Shown: positions 34,570 through 43,459, counted from the first letter of the stretch. The stretch: 64,000 bases of DNA from Pseudomonas monsensis (GCF_014268495.2 NZ_CP077087.1:988501-1052500); one strand, 5' to 3'. Notes: generated from the letters alone by a model not told the origin. Translations and numbers: made by a program.

Positions 34570-35784
34570 GTGACCACCCCCCGCAACACCCATCTGATCA
34601 TCGCCGCCCGGCTGATCTCCGACTTCGGCGCTTTCCTCAACATGGTTGCGCTGGCGACTTACGTCTACCTGCTGAGCAACAGCGCCATGAGCGTCGGGAT
34701 CTTTCTCGCCAGCCGTGTAGGCGGGGGGATTTTTGCCAGTCTGATCGGTACTCGTTTCTACCGCCGCTGGAATGGTCGGGTGCCGCTGATTGCCTTCGAT
34801 CTGCTACGCGCGGCGCTGCTTGGCCTGTTGTTGATCCTGCCGGTGAGCCAGCAGGCGTTGCTGTTGCCGGTGATCGCTTTTGGCCTGGGCTTTGGCAACT
34901 CGATGTTCGCCATCGGCCTCAACAGCCAGTTGCCGAGGCTGATCGAGCCGGCGCAGCTGCTGAAAACCAATGCCTGGATCACCTCGGCGTCATCCGCAGC
35001 GATGGTCGGCGGCAGTCTGGTCTCCGGTTTGCTGGTGGCAGCGTTCGGTTTTGAAACGGTATTCGCGCTCAACGCACTGACCTATGTGCTGGCGGCGCTG
35101 TTGATTGCGCCGTTGCGCTTCGCCGCTTCAGACGTCAGCGAACAATCAACCTGCGAACGCGGCGAATGGTCAGTCCTCAAGCAGGGCCTGCGCAGCGCGC
35201 CGGTGATTGCGGCGATGTTCGCCGTGACCATGGCCGACACCTTGGGCAGCGCCGCGCATAACGTTGGTTTTCCGATCATCTCCAAACTGCTCACGCCAGA
35301 GTCGGCGAGTACCACGCTGGGCCTGATGCTCGCGGTATGGGCCAGCGGCAAACTGCTGGGCGCGCGCATCGCCAGCCGCCTCAAGGGCTCGGACAACAGC
35401 CACCTCGAGCGCCGGTTTTTCTTCGGCGTGGCGCTGATGTCCTGCGGCTTCATCCTGATGTTCCAGCAGCACAGCCTTCTCGGTCTGTTGCTGTTTTCCC
35501 TGCCGGCAGGGTTGGGCGACGGTTTTTCCGAAGTGGGCCTGATGTCGCGCCTGCAACGCGAACCGGAGCGTTTGCGCCTGCCGATCTTCAGCTTCCTGAC
35601 CTTGCTGCAAATGACCGGATTCGGCGTCGGCATGCTGATTGCCGCGCCGTTCTATGGCTGGTGGACGCCGGGTGCCGTGGTGCTGCTGTTCCACGGCATC
35701 CCGCTCGGTACGTTAGTGACGGTGAAAGTCCTCGCACTCAAGCGCGAGCGGGTTGCGCGCAGCAGCCCGACGCCAGTTCCTTGA
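34570..35784 (+). CDS. MFS transporter (EntS/MefA-like drug exporter type)
   Basis: A 404-aa major facilitator with about 12 hydrophobic segments. The first helix LISDFGAFLNMVALATYVYLL and the following SVGIFLASRVGGGIFA are typical of the MFS_3 (EntS, macrolide efflux) branch rather than of sugar porters. The substrate is unknown. The start is GTG 34570. The last 47 bases overlap the convergent cueR gene, an unusually long antisense overlap, so the C-terminal residues and the CueR C-terminus share DNA. The gene begins about 65 bases after the end of the repeat/IS region. Confidence 0.85.
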   Translation: MTTPRNTHLIIAARLISDFGAFLNMVALATYVYLLSNSAMSVGIFLASRVGGGIFASLIGTRFYRRWNGRVPLIAFDLLRAALLGLLLILPVSQQALLLPVIAFGLGFGNSMFAIGLNSQLPRLIEPAQLLKTNAWITSASSAAMVGGSLVSGLLVAAFGFETVFALNALTYVLAALLIAPLRFAASDVSEQSTCERGEWSVLKQGLRSAPVIAAMFAVTMADTLGSAAHNVGFPIISKLLTPESASTTLGLMLAVWASGKLLGARIASRLKGSDNSHLERRFFFGVALMSCGFILMFQQHSLLGLLLFSLPAGLGDGFSEVGLMSRLQREPERLRLPIFSFLTLLQMTGFGVGMLIAAPFYGWWTPGAVVLLFHGIPLGTLVTVKVLALKRERVARSSPTPVP

Positions 35785-36151
35785 GGATCGGGCAATCGGG
35801 ACGATGGTCGCCATTACAGTGCTCGACCAGATCCTGCAGGGTGTCGCGCAATTCGCCGAGTTCGCGGATCTTCTGATTCAACTCGTCGATGTGCTGGCGC
35901 GCCAGAGCCTTCACGTCGGCACTGGCGCGCTGGCGATCCTGCCACAGGGTCAGCAGCTTGCCGACTTCCTCCAGGGAAAACCCCAGGTCGCGCGAACGCT
36001 TGATGAATGCCAGGGTGTGCAGGTCATCATCGCCGTAGACCCGATAACCGCTGTCGGTGCGATGAGCCGCCTTGAGCAGGCCGATCGACTCGTAATAGCG
36101 GATCATTTTTGCGCTCAGACCACTGTGCCGGGCCGCTTGGCCGATGTTCAT
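35738..36151 (-). CDS. cueR: Copper-responsive MerR-family regulator CueR
   Basis: A 137-aa MerR-type activator. The N-terminal winged helix-turn-helix MNIGQAARHSGLSAKMIRYYESIGLL is followed by a dimerisation helix and a C-terminal metal loop HCNGDHRPDCPIL; Cys112 and Cys120 match the two Cu(I)-binding cysteines of E. coli CueR, and a GCC pair follows as in that family. It activates copper export genes by twisting the 19-bp-spaced promoter. It is the last gene of the copA-cueR unit, with an ATGA overlap to copA. Two matching operator sequences are visible (38579 and 39143). Confidence 0.95.
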   Translation of the reverse strand: MNIGQAARHSGLSAKMIRYYESIGLLKAAHRTDSGYRVYGDDDLHTLAFIKRSRDLGFSLEEVGKLLTLWQDRQRASADVKALARQHIDELNQKIRELGELRDTLQDLVEHCNGDHRPDCPILKELASGCCAQPARA

Positions 36152-38541
36152 CGGTGCTCCTCCAGATCCTTGGGTTTCCAGGTTTTCAACAGTAGCGCAT
36201 TGCTCACTACGCTGACGCTCGACAGCGCCATCGCCGCGCCGGCCAGCACCGGGTTGAGGAAGCCGAACGCCGCCAGCGGAATGCCGATCAGGTTGTAGAC
36301 GAAGGCCCAGAACAGGTTCTGGCGGATCTTCGCGTAGGTCTTGCGGCTGATCTCCAGCGCCGCCGGCACCAGTCGTGGATCACCGCGCATCAGGGTAATG
36401 CCGGCGGCGTGCATGGCCACGTCGGTTCCGCCGCCCATGGCGATGCCGATGTCGGCTGCGGCGAGTGCCGGCGCGTCGTTGATGCCATCGCCGACCATCG
36501 CCACCACGCCGGTTTTCTTCAGTTCGGCAACCGTGGCGGCTTTGTCGGCCGGGAGTACTTCGGCATGAACGTTGGCAATGCCCAACGCCTCGGCGACCAC
36601 GCGAGCACTGCCGCGGTTGTCGCCGGTCAGCAAGTGGCTGTGGATACCGCGAGCGGCCAGTTGTTGCACCGCTTCCAGTGCGCCGGGCTTGAGCGTGTCA
36701 CCGAAGGCGAACAAGCCAAGCACATGCGGCTCGGGGCTTTGTTCGATCAGCCACGACAAGGTCCTGCCTTCGCCTTCCCAGGCCGTGGCGGATTCGGCGA
36801 GGCTGCCGGCGCTCAACCCGCTTTCTTCCAGCAAGCGCCGGTTGCCCAGCTCCAGGCGCCGCCCGCCAAGGTTGCCGGCGATGCCACGCCCGGTCAGGGA
36901 TTGGCTGTCGCTGACATCGGGCACGCTCAGATCACGCTCGGCAGCCGCGTCCAGCACGGCTTTGGCCAGTGGGTGTTCACTGCCGCGTTGCAGGGCGCCG
37001 GCCATTTGCAGCAGGGCGTCTTCGTCATCGTCGACGGCACTGAAATGGGCGATGCGTGGCGTGCCGGAAGTCAGGGTGCCGGTCTTGTCGAACACCACGC
37101 TGCTGACTTCATGGGCACGTTCCAGCGCTTCGGCGTCCTTGATCAGAATGCCGTGCCGCGCCGCTACACCGGTGCCGGCCATGATCGCTGTCGGGGTGGC
37201 GAGGCCGAGGGCACACGGACAGGCAATCACCAGCACGGCGACGGCGTTGATCAACGCGGTTTCCATGGGCGCGCCGTACAGCCACCAGCCGATCAACGTT
37301 GCCAGGGCCAGCACCAACACCGTCGGCACGAACACCTGGCTGACTTTATCCACCAGTTTCTGGATCGGCGCTTTGGCTGCCTGGGCGTCTTCGACCAGAC
37401 GGATGATCCGCGCCAGCACGCTTTCCGCGCCGAGGGCGGTGGTGCGCACCAGCAGCCGGCCTTCACCGTTGATCGCGCCACCGGTGACCTTGTCCCCCGG
37501 TTGTTTCGGCACGGGCAGGCTTTCGCCGCTGATCAAGGCTTCGTCCGCGTGGCTTTGACCTTCCAGCACCTCGCCGTCCACCGGGAAGCGTTCGCCAGGT
37601 TTGACCAATACCTGATCGTTCAGGCGCAGTGCGCTGATGGCGACGTCTTGCTCGCGGCCGTCGATCACTTGCGTCGCCCGCTCCGGGCGCAAGGCTTCGA
37701 GGGCGCGGATGGCGCTGGCAGTCTGGCGCTTGGCGCGGCTTTCGAGGTATTTGCCGAGCAGCACCAGGGCGATCACCACCGCTGACGCTTCGAAATACAG
37801 GTGTGGCATGCGCCCGGCGGCGGTGGCCCACTCGTACAGGCTCAAGCCATAGCCGGCGCTGGTGCCAAGGGCGACCAGCAAGTCCATGTTGCCAGCGCCG
37901 GCGCGCACGGCTTTCCACGCGGCGACATAAAACCGTGCACCGAAAATGAATTGCACCGGGGTGGCGAGGGCGAATTGCGCCCAGGCCGGGAGCATCCAGT
38001 GAATGCCGAACGGTTGCAGCACCATCGGCAGCACCAGCGGCAAGGCGAGGGCGATTGCGCAGATCAGCGCCCAGCGCTCATGTTGCAGACGCCGCTGTTG
38101 GTCATCGGTTTGTGGGTGTTCGGCTTGCCAGACGCTCGCCGAATAACCGGCCTTGCTCACCGCGTCGAGCAGGGTTTGCGCGTCGACTTTGCCGAGCAGT
38201 TCGAGGTGGGCGCGTTCGTTGGCCAGATTGACGCTGACGATTTTCACCCCCGGGACCTTGTTCAGGGCACGCTCGACGCGACCGACGCAGGAAGCGCAGG
38301 TCATGCCGTCGATGCTCAATTCGAGGGTCTGTTGCGGCACGCTGTAACCGGCACGCGTCACCGCCTCCATCAGCGCCGGCAGACTGCCGCCGGGTGCCTG
38401 CACGCGGGCCTGTTCGGTGGCGAGGTTGACGCTGACCGCACTGGCGCCGCTGACGTTGCTCAACGCCCGCTCGACCCGTCCGGCGCAACTGGCGCAGGTC
38501 ATGCCGGCAATCGGCAGGTCGAAAGTGATGGAATCGGACAT
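36148..38541 (-). CDS. copA: Cu(I)-exporting P1B-type ATPase CopA/CueA
   Basis: A 797-aa copper ATPase with two N-terminal heavy-metal-associated domains, each with GMTCASC (about residues 13 and 81), eight transmembrane segments, the metal-channel CPC motif in VIACPCALGLATPT, the phosphorylation site DKTGTLT, the TGDN loop, the SEHPLAKAV HP motif and the GDGINDAPAL hinge. It pumps Cu(I) (and probably Ag(I)) to the periplasm. Transcribed from a CueR-type promoter just upstream and coupled to cueR. Confidence 0.96.
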   Translation of the reverse strand: MSDSITFDLPIAGMTCASCAGRVERALSNVSGASAVSVNLATEQARVQAPGGSLPALMEAVTRAGYSVPQQTLELSIDGMTCASCVGRVERALNKVPGVKIVSVNLANERAHLELLGKVDAQTLLDAVSKAGYSASVWQAEHPQTDDQQRRLQHERWALICAIALALPLVLPMVLQPFGIHWMLPAWAQFALATPVQFIFGARFYVAAWKAVRAGAGNMDLLVALGTSAGYGLSLYEWATAAGRMPHLYFEASAVVIALVLLGKYLESRAKRQTASAIRALEALRPERATQVIDGREQDVAISALRLNDQVLVKPGERFPVDGEVLEGQSHADEALISGESLPVPKQPGDKVTGGAINGEGRLLVRTTALGAESVLARIIRLVEDAQAAKAPIQKLVDKVSQVFVPTVLVLALATLIGWWLYGAPMETALINAVAVLVIACPCALGLATPTAIMAGTGVAARHGILIKDAEALERAHEVSSVVFDKTGTLTSGTPRIAHFSAVDDDEDALLQMAGALQRGSEHPLAKAVLDAAAERDLSVPDVSDSQSLTGRGIAGNLGGRRLELGNRRLLEESGLSAGSLAESATAWEGEGRTLSWLIEQSPEPHVLGLFAFGDTLKPGALEAVQQLAARGIHSHLLTGDNRGSARVVAEALGIANVHAEVLPADKAATVAELKKTGVVAMVGDGINDAPALAAADIGIAMGGGTDVAMHAAGITLMRGDPRLVPAALEISRKTYAKIRQNLFWAFVYNLIGIPLAAFGFLNPVLAGAAMALSSVSVVSNALLLKTWKPKDLEEHR

Positions 38542-38578
38542 CGGTCGTACCCCCTGTAGTAGATGCCTACAAGGATCA

Positions 38579-38599
38579 ACCTTGCCATGCGGGCAAGGT
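38579..38599 (-). promoter_or_regulatory. CueR operator / promoter of copA-cueR
   Basis: Perfect palindromic arms ACCTTGCC and GGCAAGGT separated by 5 bases. On the minus strand the left arm overlaps a TTGACC -35 box, and the -10 region would follow after a long spacer of about 19 bases, as expected for MerR-family promoters. Confidence 0.9.
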
Positions 38600-38630
38600 C
38601 AAGCGCCAATCTCTGGCGCGTCACAAAACA

Positions 38631-38657
38631 CCTGTGGGAGCGAGCCTGCTCCCACAG
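38631..38657. repeat. Short REP-like hairpin
   Basis: CCTGTGGGAGCGAGCCTGCTCCCACAG: GTGGGAGC pairs with GCTCCCAC. It lies just after the 3' end of the small exported protein gene and could act as a transcript end. Confidence 0.7.
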
Positions 38658-38668
38658 TCTGCCTTTGC

Positions 38669-39052
38669 TCAGTATTCGAGAGCGGCAGGTCGCAGGTACA
38701 AGCCTTTGGCGGATGCTGCAATCCGGTACTTGACCACGTCACCGGCCTTGAGCGAGATCTCCTGCGCCGGCGGTGCCAGCATGCCCGGCTTGCAGCCCGG
38801 GACCTGGCTCGGCTCCAGCTTCAGGCGGATGGAAAACGTGCCATGTTGCAGGTTGAACGAGGTGGACTGTTCCTGCAGCAAACGCCCGGCAAACTGATCC
38901 TGGATGTACACGCCAATCTCGCAGGAGGTCGGCACTTCCAGGCGCTCGCGAGAGATGATCAGAACGGCGTAGTCCTCGCCGGTCGCGTTGGCCTGGGGCA
39001 ATGCGGCAAAAAGGCTGAGGAAGCCAAACAGGCTGTAAGCTGACCAGCGCAT
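38669..39052 (-). CDS. Small exported protein in the copper cluster, function unknown
   Basis: A 127-aa protein with a signal peptide (SLFGFLSLFAALPQANA). The mature part is about 105 aa, mostly beta, with two cysteines (TSCEIGV and PGCKPGM) that could form a disulfide in the periplasm. No metal-binding His/Met cluster is obvious. I do not recognise the family. It lies between copA and copZ but on the strand of copA; whether it belongs to the copper response is uncertain because the CueR box of copA is downstream of its 3' end and no such box precedes its start. Confidence 0.7.
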   Translation of the reverse strand: MRWSAYSLFGFLSLFAALPQANATGEDYAVLIISRERLEVPTSCEIGVYIQDQFAGRLLQEQSTSFNLQHGTFSIRLKLEPSQVPGCKPGMLAPPAQEISLKAGDVVKYRIAASAKGLYLRPAALEY

Positions 39053-39142
39053 GGCTGAATCTCCTGAATAGAAGTCATTGATGTACGCAGCTTGGCCGAG
39101 CGCGGCGCCGATTGCCAGCCCGGCAGTTTCTTTCAGAACTTG

Positions 39143-39163
39143 ACCTTGCCATCATGGCAAGCT
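39143..39163 (+). promoter_or_regulatory. CueR operator / promoter of copZ
   Basis: ACCTTGCC and GGCAAGCT arms separated by 5 bases (one mismatch at the last positions), with TTGACC as -35 at 39140 and a GAGACT -10-like hexamer at 39165 giving a 19-base spacer. copZ starts at 39201 after AAAGGAG. Confidence 0.88.
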
Positions 39164-39200
39164 CGAGACTGCCGGCAACCTCACTCAAAGGAGTCATCGC

Positions 39201-39398
39201 ATGCAAGTGTTCAACGTTCAAGGCATGTCCTGCGGTCACTGTGTCAACGCCATCACCCGGGCGGTGCAGGCCAAGGATCCGGCGGCCAGCGTGCGGGTCG
39301 ATCTGGCGGCGAAAGAGGTCGGCGTGGAAAGTTCGCTGAGTGCCGAACAGGTGATCGAGGTCATCAGCGAGGAAGGCTACGCCGTGAAACTGGCCTGA
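39201..39398 (+). CDS. copZ: Copper chaperone CopZ
   Basis: A 65-aa heavy-metal-associated domain protein with the metal site GMSCGHC (Cys11, Cys14). It is the soluble cytoplasmic Cu(I) chaperone that delivers copper to CopA and interacts with CueR. Preceded by its own CueR-type promoter. Followed by a perfect 12-bp hairpin at 39409. Confidence 0.94.
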   Translation: MQVFNVQGMSCGHCVNAITRAVQAKDPAASVRVDLAAKEVGVESSLSAEQVIEVISEEGYAVKLA

Positions 39399-39408
39399 TT
39401 GACCCCAG

Positions 39409-39436
39409 TGGCGAGGGAGCTTGCTCCCTCGCCACC
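39409..39436 (+). terminator. Hairpin after copZ, possible transcript end
   Basis: GTGGCGAGGGAGC and GCTCCCTCGCCAC form a 13-bp perfect stem with a two-base loop. No T tract follows on either strand, so it may be a REP-like element rather than an intrinsic terminator. Confidence 0.5.
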
Positions 39437-39547
39437 GATTTGCGCCCGGCTTCCAGGTTATTTAATTGTTAGCGAGCTATCGGAATGTTCAAGGCGTCCA
39501 CGCGCGGCTAGACTGTCGGGCTGCCGACTTGCCAACCTGGGTGCCTG

Positions 39548-40750
39548 ATGAACTTCCGTACCATTCTGATTCTCGGAGCCTTGACCGCTTTCGGTCCTTT
39601 GGCCATCGACTTCTATTTGCCCGCCTTTCCCGCGATGGCGCTGGCCTTCGGCACCGACGAGAAACACGTGCAGATGACGCTGGCGGCGTATTTCGCCGGG
39701 TTGTCGATCGGTCAACTGGCGTACGGTCCGGTGGCGGATCGCTTCGGCCGACGGATTCCGTTGCTCGTGGGCCTGACGCTGTTCACCCTCGCCTCGCTGG
39801 CCTGCGCTTATGCACCGAATCTGGATTGGCTGATCGGTGCGCGTTTCGTGCAGGCGTTGGGCGGTTGCGCAGGCATGGTGATTGCCCGGGCGGTGGTCAG
39901 CGACAAATGCGACGCGGTCGGTTCGGCAAAAGTCTTCTCGCAGTTGATGCTGGTGATGGGCCTGGCGCCGATTCTGGCGCCGATGCTTGGCGGTCTGCTG
40001 GTCAACACCACGGGCTGGCAGTCGATCTTCCTGGCACTGACCGTGTTCAGTGCGCTGGCCGGACTGGCGGTCGCTCTGGGCCTGCCGGAAAGTATGCCGG
40101 CGCACATGCCGCGCCAACCGTTGTCCGGTGCCCTGCGCCAATACGGGCGCCTGCTGAAGGATCCGGTTTACCTCGGCCATGCGCTGACCGGCGGCATCGC
40201 CATTGCCGGGATGTTTGCCTATATCGCCGGTTCACCGTTCATCTTCATCAAGCTGTATGGCGTGCCGGCCGAGCATTTCGGCTGGCTGTTCGGTACCAAC
40301 GCGGCGGGCTTCATTCTCGTCGCACAGGTCAATGCGCGATTATTGGCCAAGCGTGGCCCGGCGTTCCTGCTGGCGCGCGCGGTCTGGGTTTATCTGGCGG
40401 CCGGGCTGACGCTGCTGGCCGTCAGCACCTTGCATACCGCGGCCTTGTGGCCATTGCTGATTCCATTGTTCATCTGTGTATCCAGCCTGGGCTGCATCAG
40501 TCCCAACGCTGCCGCTTGCGCGATGAACGGGCAGGGCGGCCGCGCCGGCAGCGCGTCGGCGTTGCTCGGTTGCATGCAGTTCAGTGTCGCCGCCGGGGCA
40601 TCGGCGCTGGTGGGCGTGCTGCACGACGGCACCGCCGTGCCGATGTCCATGGTCATCAGCCTGTGCGGTGTGCTGGTGGTGAGCGTCGCGATGCTCACCC
40701 GGCGTCTGCAGAATGCCCGAGCGTTGGCACAAGCCCAGGCGCAGGCCTGA
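39548..40750 (+). CDS. Bcr/CflA-family multidrug MFS exporter
   Basis: A 400-aa, 12-span MFS protein of the drug:H+ antiporter DHA1 Bcr/CflA branch. Typical features are the first helix LTAFGPLAIDFYLPAFPAM, the motif-A segment YGPVADRFGRRIPL and the motif-C helix around LGLAPILAPMLGGLL. Family members export bicyclomycin, chloramphenicol, sulfonamides or amino acids such as Cys; the substrate here is not predictable. Confidence 0.9.
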   Translation: MNFRTILILGALTAFGPLAIDFYLPAFPAMALAFGTDEKHVQMTLAAYFAGLSIGQLAYGPVADRFGRRIPLLVGLTLFTLASLACAYAPNLDWLIGARFVQALGGCAGMVIARAVVSDKCDAVGSAKVFSQLMLVMGLAPILAPMLGGLLVNTTGWQSIFLALTVFSALAGLAVALGLPESMPAHMPRQPLSGALRQYGRLLKDPVYLGHALTGGIAIAGMFAYIAGSPFIFIKLYGVPAEHFGWLFGTNAAGFILVAQVNARLLAKRGPAFLLARAVWVYLAAGLTLLAVSTLHTAALWPLLIPLFICVSSLGCISPNAAACAMNGQGGRAGSASALLGCMQFSVAAGASALVGVLHDGTAVPMSMVISLCGVLVVSVAMLTRRLQNARALAQAQAQA

Positions 40751-40757
40751 ACAGTCG

Positions 40758-40931
40758 TCAGCCAGCAGCGCGCTGTTGGCTGCGGTCGGGAATCTGATGG
40801 GGGGCGCAGAGTCGCGCTTCGAGGGTGCGGGTAAAGGCCAGTGCTTCGGCTTCACTGCGGAAAGTGACGGCGTGTTGGTCCAGACGAACCTGCCATTGAG
40901 ACTTTGCCACTTCTTTTATCAGGATCTTCAT
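40758..40931 (-). CDS. Small basic protein, 57 aa, function unknown
   Basis: A short ORF starting MKILIKEVAKSQWQVRLDQH, then AVTFRSEAEALAFTRTLEA and a Cys/Pro-containing tail, with a stop at 40758. The ATG at 40931 has a near-ideal ribosome site (GGGAGGT, 6 bases upstream), and codon use is normal for the genome, which is why I accept it. The shape (a short beta-hairpin followed by a helix of the EAEALAF type) is like small DUF2188-type proteins. Tail to tail with the Bcr/CflA gene, 7 bases apart. Confidence 0.72.
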   Translation of the reverse strand: MKILIKEVAKSQWQVRLDQHAVTFRSEAEALAFTRTLEARLCAPHQIPDRSQQRAAG

Positions 40932-41030
40932 TGCTGACCTCCCTTGCGTAAAAGATGTATCGCAGAGTTTTCGATTGTAGACCTGAATACGATCGCAATT
41001 GTGACAAGGGTCAACTGTCAGACTGACGGC

Positions 41031-41067
41031 AAAAAGCCCTCGAAGCCCGCAGGAGCTGCCGAGGGCT
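41031..41067 (-). terminator. Rho-independent terminator of the oxidoreductase gene
   Basis: On the minus strand AGCCCTCG and CGAGGGCT form a stem with a GC-rich loop, followed by TTTTT. It lies just beyond the stop of the gene at 41082 and overlaps a short repeat (41049-41078). Confidence 0.8.
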
Positions 41068-41078
41068 GCGATCCTTTG
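41049..41078. repeat. Short dispersed repeat (GGCTGCGATCCTTTG type)
   Basis: GCAGGAGCTGCCGAGGGCTG then CGATCCTTTG. The same 30-base word with two differences occurs at 60763-60792, and its end part, reversed, at 57937-57950. It overlaps the terminator of the oxidoreductase gene. Confidence 0.75.
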
Positions 41079-41081
41079 CCT

Positions 41082-42095
41082 TTAGAAACTTTCTAAAACA
41101 ATTTTCCCCTTGGCCTTGCCACTTTCCAGCAACGCATGGGCCCGACGCAGGTTGGCCGCGTTGATCGTGCCGAAGTGCTCGCCCACGGTTGTCTTCAATG
41201 TCCCGGCGTCAATCAGTTCGGCCACACGATTGAGCAGGTTGTGCTGCTCGATCATGTCGGCGGTTTCGAACAGCGAACGGGTGTACATGAACTCCCAGTG
41301 CAGCGACAGGCTCTTGCGCTTGAGCTTGGTCACGTCCAGGGATTTCGGATCGTCGATCAGTGCCAGCTTGCCTTGCGGTGCCAGGGCTTCGACCAGTTGA
41401 TCCAGGTGTTGATCGGTCTGGGTCAGGCTGGCGACGTGGGTCACGCTGTCAATGCCGGCGCGCTTCAGTTCTTCACTCAGCGGCTGACTGTGATCGATCA
41501 CCAGATCGGCGCCCAACTGGCTGACCCAGTCGCGGGTCTGCGCACGGGAAGCGGTGCCGATCACGTTGAGCCCGGTCAGTTGACTGGCCAGTTGCGTCAG
41601 GATCGAGCCGACGCCACCGGCTGCTCCGACGATCAGCAGGCTCTGGCCTTCATCGGTGTTGCCTTCGCGAATCTGCAGGCGCTCGAACAGCAATTCCCAC
41701 GCGGTAATCGCCGTCAGCGGCAGGGCTGCGGCTTCGGCAAAACCCAGCGACTTGGGCATATGGCCGACGATCCGCTCATCGACCACGTGCAGTTCACTGT
41801 TGCCGCCGGCGCGGGCGATGGAGCCGGCATAAAAGACCTTGTCGCCGGCCTTGAACAGCGTCACTTCGCTGCCGACGGCCTTGACCACACCGGCCACGTC
41901 CCAGCCGAGCACTTTTGCCGCGCCGTTTTCAGGGGCCACGTTCTGCCGCACTTTGGTATCGACCGGGTTGACCGAAATGGCTTTGACTTCCACCAGCACG
42001 TCGCGCGGGCCGGCGACCGGTTCTGGCAGTTCGATGTCTTGCAGGGCTTTTTCGTCGCTGATCGGCAGGGAGGCGTAGTAGGCAATGGCTTTCAT
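41082..42095 (-). CDS. Zinc-type alcohol dehydrogenase/quinone oxidoreductase family protein
   Basis: A 337-aa medium-chain dehydrogenase/reductase. The N-terminal GroES-like half has EVKAISVNPVDTKVRQ and LGWDVAGVVKAVG; the nucleotide-binding half has LLIVGAAGGVGSILTQLA. The zinc-ligand cysteines of true alcohol dehydrogenases are missing, so an NADPH-dependent quinone/enone oxidoreductase (QOR or zinc-binding-like branch) is likely. Divergent from a LysR-type regulator 117 bases away, which probably controls it. Confidence 0.88.
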   Translation of the reverse strand: MKAIAYYASLPISDEKALQDIELPEPVAGPRDVLVEVKAISVNPVDTKVRQNVAPENGAAKVLGWDVAGVVKAVGSEVTLFKAGDKVFYAGSIARAGGNSELHVVDERIVGHMPKSLGFAEAAALPLTAITAWELLFERLQIREGNTDEGQSLLIVGAAGGVGSILTQLASQLTGLNVIGTASRAQTRDWVSQLGADLVIDHSQPLSEELKRAGIDSVTHVASLTQTDQHLDQLVEALAPQGKLALIDDPKSLDVTKLKRKSLSLHWEFMYTRSLFETADMIEQHNLLNRVAELIDAGTLKTTVGEHFGTINAANLRRAHALLESGKAKGKIVLESF

Positions 42096-42212
42096 GGGTG
42101 GACTCCAGAAGTGGGGACAACGATGGGACAGATGATTGGCTATTTCTCTGCAAGATAAAACCGGCTAAAACAGCAGTCTCTTTCAATATTTTTTTGATAA
42201 TCGGGGCTGAGG

Positions 42213-43142
42213 ATGCTGCGTTTCGATGACTTGCAGTTGTTTGTTCGCGCGGCGGATCTGGGCAGTCTGTCGGCGGCGGCGCGGGTGATGGACATGTCGG
42301 CGGCGGTCGCCAGTGCGGCGTTGAAGCGAATCGAACAGCAGCTGGGCGCACGCCTGCTGGCTCGTTCGACGCGCAGCCTGCGCCTGACGGCCGAGGGCGA
42401 GGGCTTTCTCGAATACGCCCGGGCGGCGCTGAGCAATCTCGACGAGGGCCGGCGTCTGCTGGCCAGCGGGCAGGATCAGGTCAGCGGGATTCTGCAGCTG
42501 TCGGCGCCGTCGGATTTCGGGCGCAATCTATTGCTGCCCTGGCTCGATGATTTCCAGCGCGCACATCCGAAACTGACGGTACGCCTGTTATTGGGGGACC
42601 GCATCGCCGACCTGTTCCGTCAGCCGGTGGACATCGCCTTGCGTTATGGCGAACCGGAAGACTCCAGCCTGATCGCCTTGCCCATCGCTGCGCATAACCG
42701 CCGCGTGCTCTGTGCCTCCCCGGCCTATCTGGCGCGGTATGGTGAACCGCGCCAGCTCGAACAACTGGCCCAGCACAATTGCCTGTTGTACATGCTTGGC
42801 AGCCGCGTCCACGACCATTGGAGTTTCCACGACGGCAAACGTGAAGTCGGCCTGACGGTCAGCGGCGACCGCTTCAGCGATGACGCGGACGTGGTGCGCT
42901 TATGGGCCGTGGCGGGGGCGGGCATTGCCTACAAATCCTGGCTGGACGTGGGCGCCGACGTGCTGGCGGGGCGCCTCAAAGTGCTGTTGCCGGAGTTGCT
43001 GTGCGAGCGCGCTCCGCTGAATTTGTTGTGCGCCCATCGCGCCCAATTGAGTAAGCCGGTGAACCTGCTGAGGGAAATGCTCGCCAGTCGATGCGCCGAT
43101 TTGAGTAGTCAATTTCCCGCTTTCCCGAGAGTTGATCATTAG
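42213..43142 (+). CDS. LysR-family transcriptional regulator
   Basis: A 309-aa LTTR: winged helix-turn-helix at the N-terminus (FDDLQLFVRAADLGSLSAAARVMDMSAAVASAALKRIEQQLGARLL) and a periplasmic-binding-protein-like effector domain, with GILQLSAPSDFGRNLLLPWL typical of the CrgA-like group. Divergent from the oxidoreductase gene, its probable target. Confidence 0.92.
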   Translation: MLRFDDLQLFVRAADLGSLSAAARVMDMSAAVASAALKRIEQQLGARLLARSTRSLRLTAEGEGFLEYARAALSNLDEGRRLLASGQDQVSGILQLSAPSDFGRNLLLPWLDDFQRAHPKLTVRLLLGDRIADLFRQPVDIALRYGEPEDSSLIALPIAAHNRRVLCASPAYLARYGEPRQLEQLAQHNCLLYMLGSRVHDHWSFHDGKREVGLTVSGDRFSDDADVVRLWAVAGAGIAYKSWLDVGADVLAGRLKVLLPELLCERAPLNLLCAHRAQLSKPVNLLREMLASRCADLSSQFPAFPRVDH

Positions 43143-43459
43143 TCGCAGGTAAATAGAGAAATTTCTCTCAGGAACAATCACCACCCGTGCAGGCCCCGTT
43201 ACAGGACGCGGCGCCCATCCCGCTTATACTAGCGTCCGCCTCAAGCCAGTACGCAAACCCCGGCCCGGACACCGTCCGGCCGACCGGGCGCTGTTTAATG
43301 TCTGCCAGCGCCACCGCGGCGAGATCAGTGCCGCAGGCTGCTGAGCCAATGGCCTGCCTTGCCCCGGTTCAGGGTGATGCGCGCGCCTTGGCCGATGCCC
43401 CATTACTGGTCAAGATGTCTCCGAGCAGTAGACGATACGATTCCACAGGGAGTGAATAC
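43143..43459. other. Leader region before the ArsR-like gene
   Basis: About 315 bases. The frame of the downstream gene is open through it (with GTG and ATG codons), but the translation does not look like protein. It probably contains the promoter. TTATACTAGCG at 43223-43233 could be a -10-like element. No repeat or RNA recognised. Confidence 0.45.
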
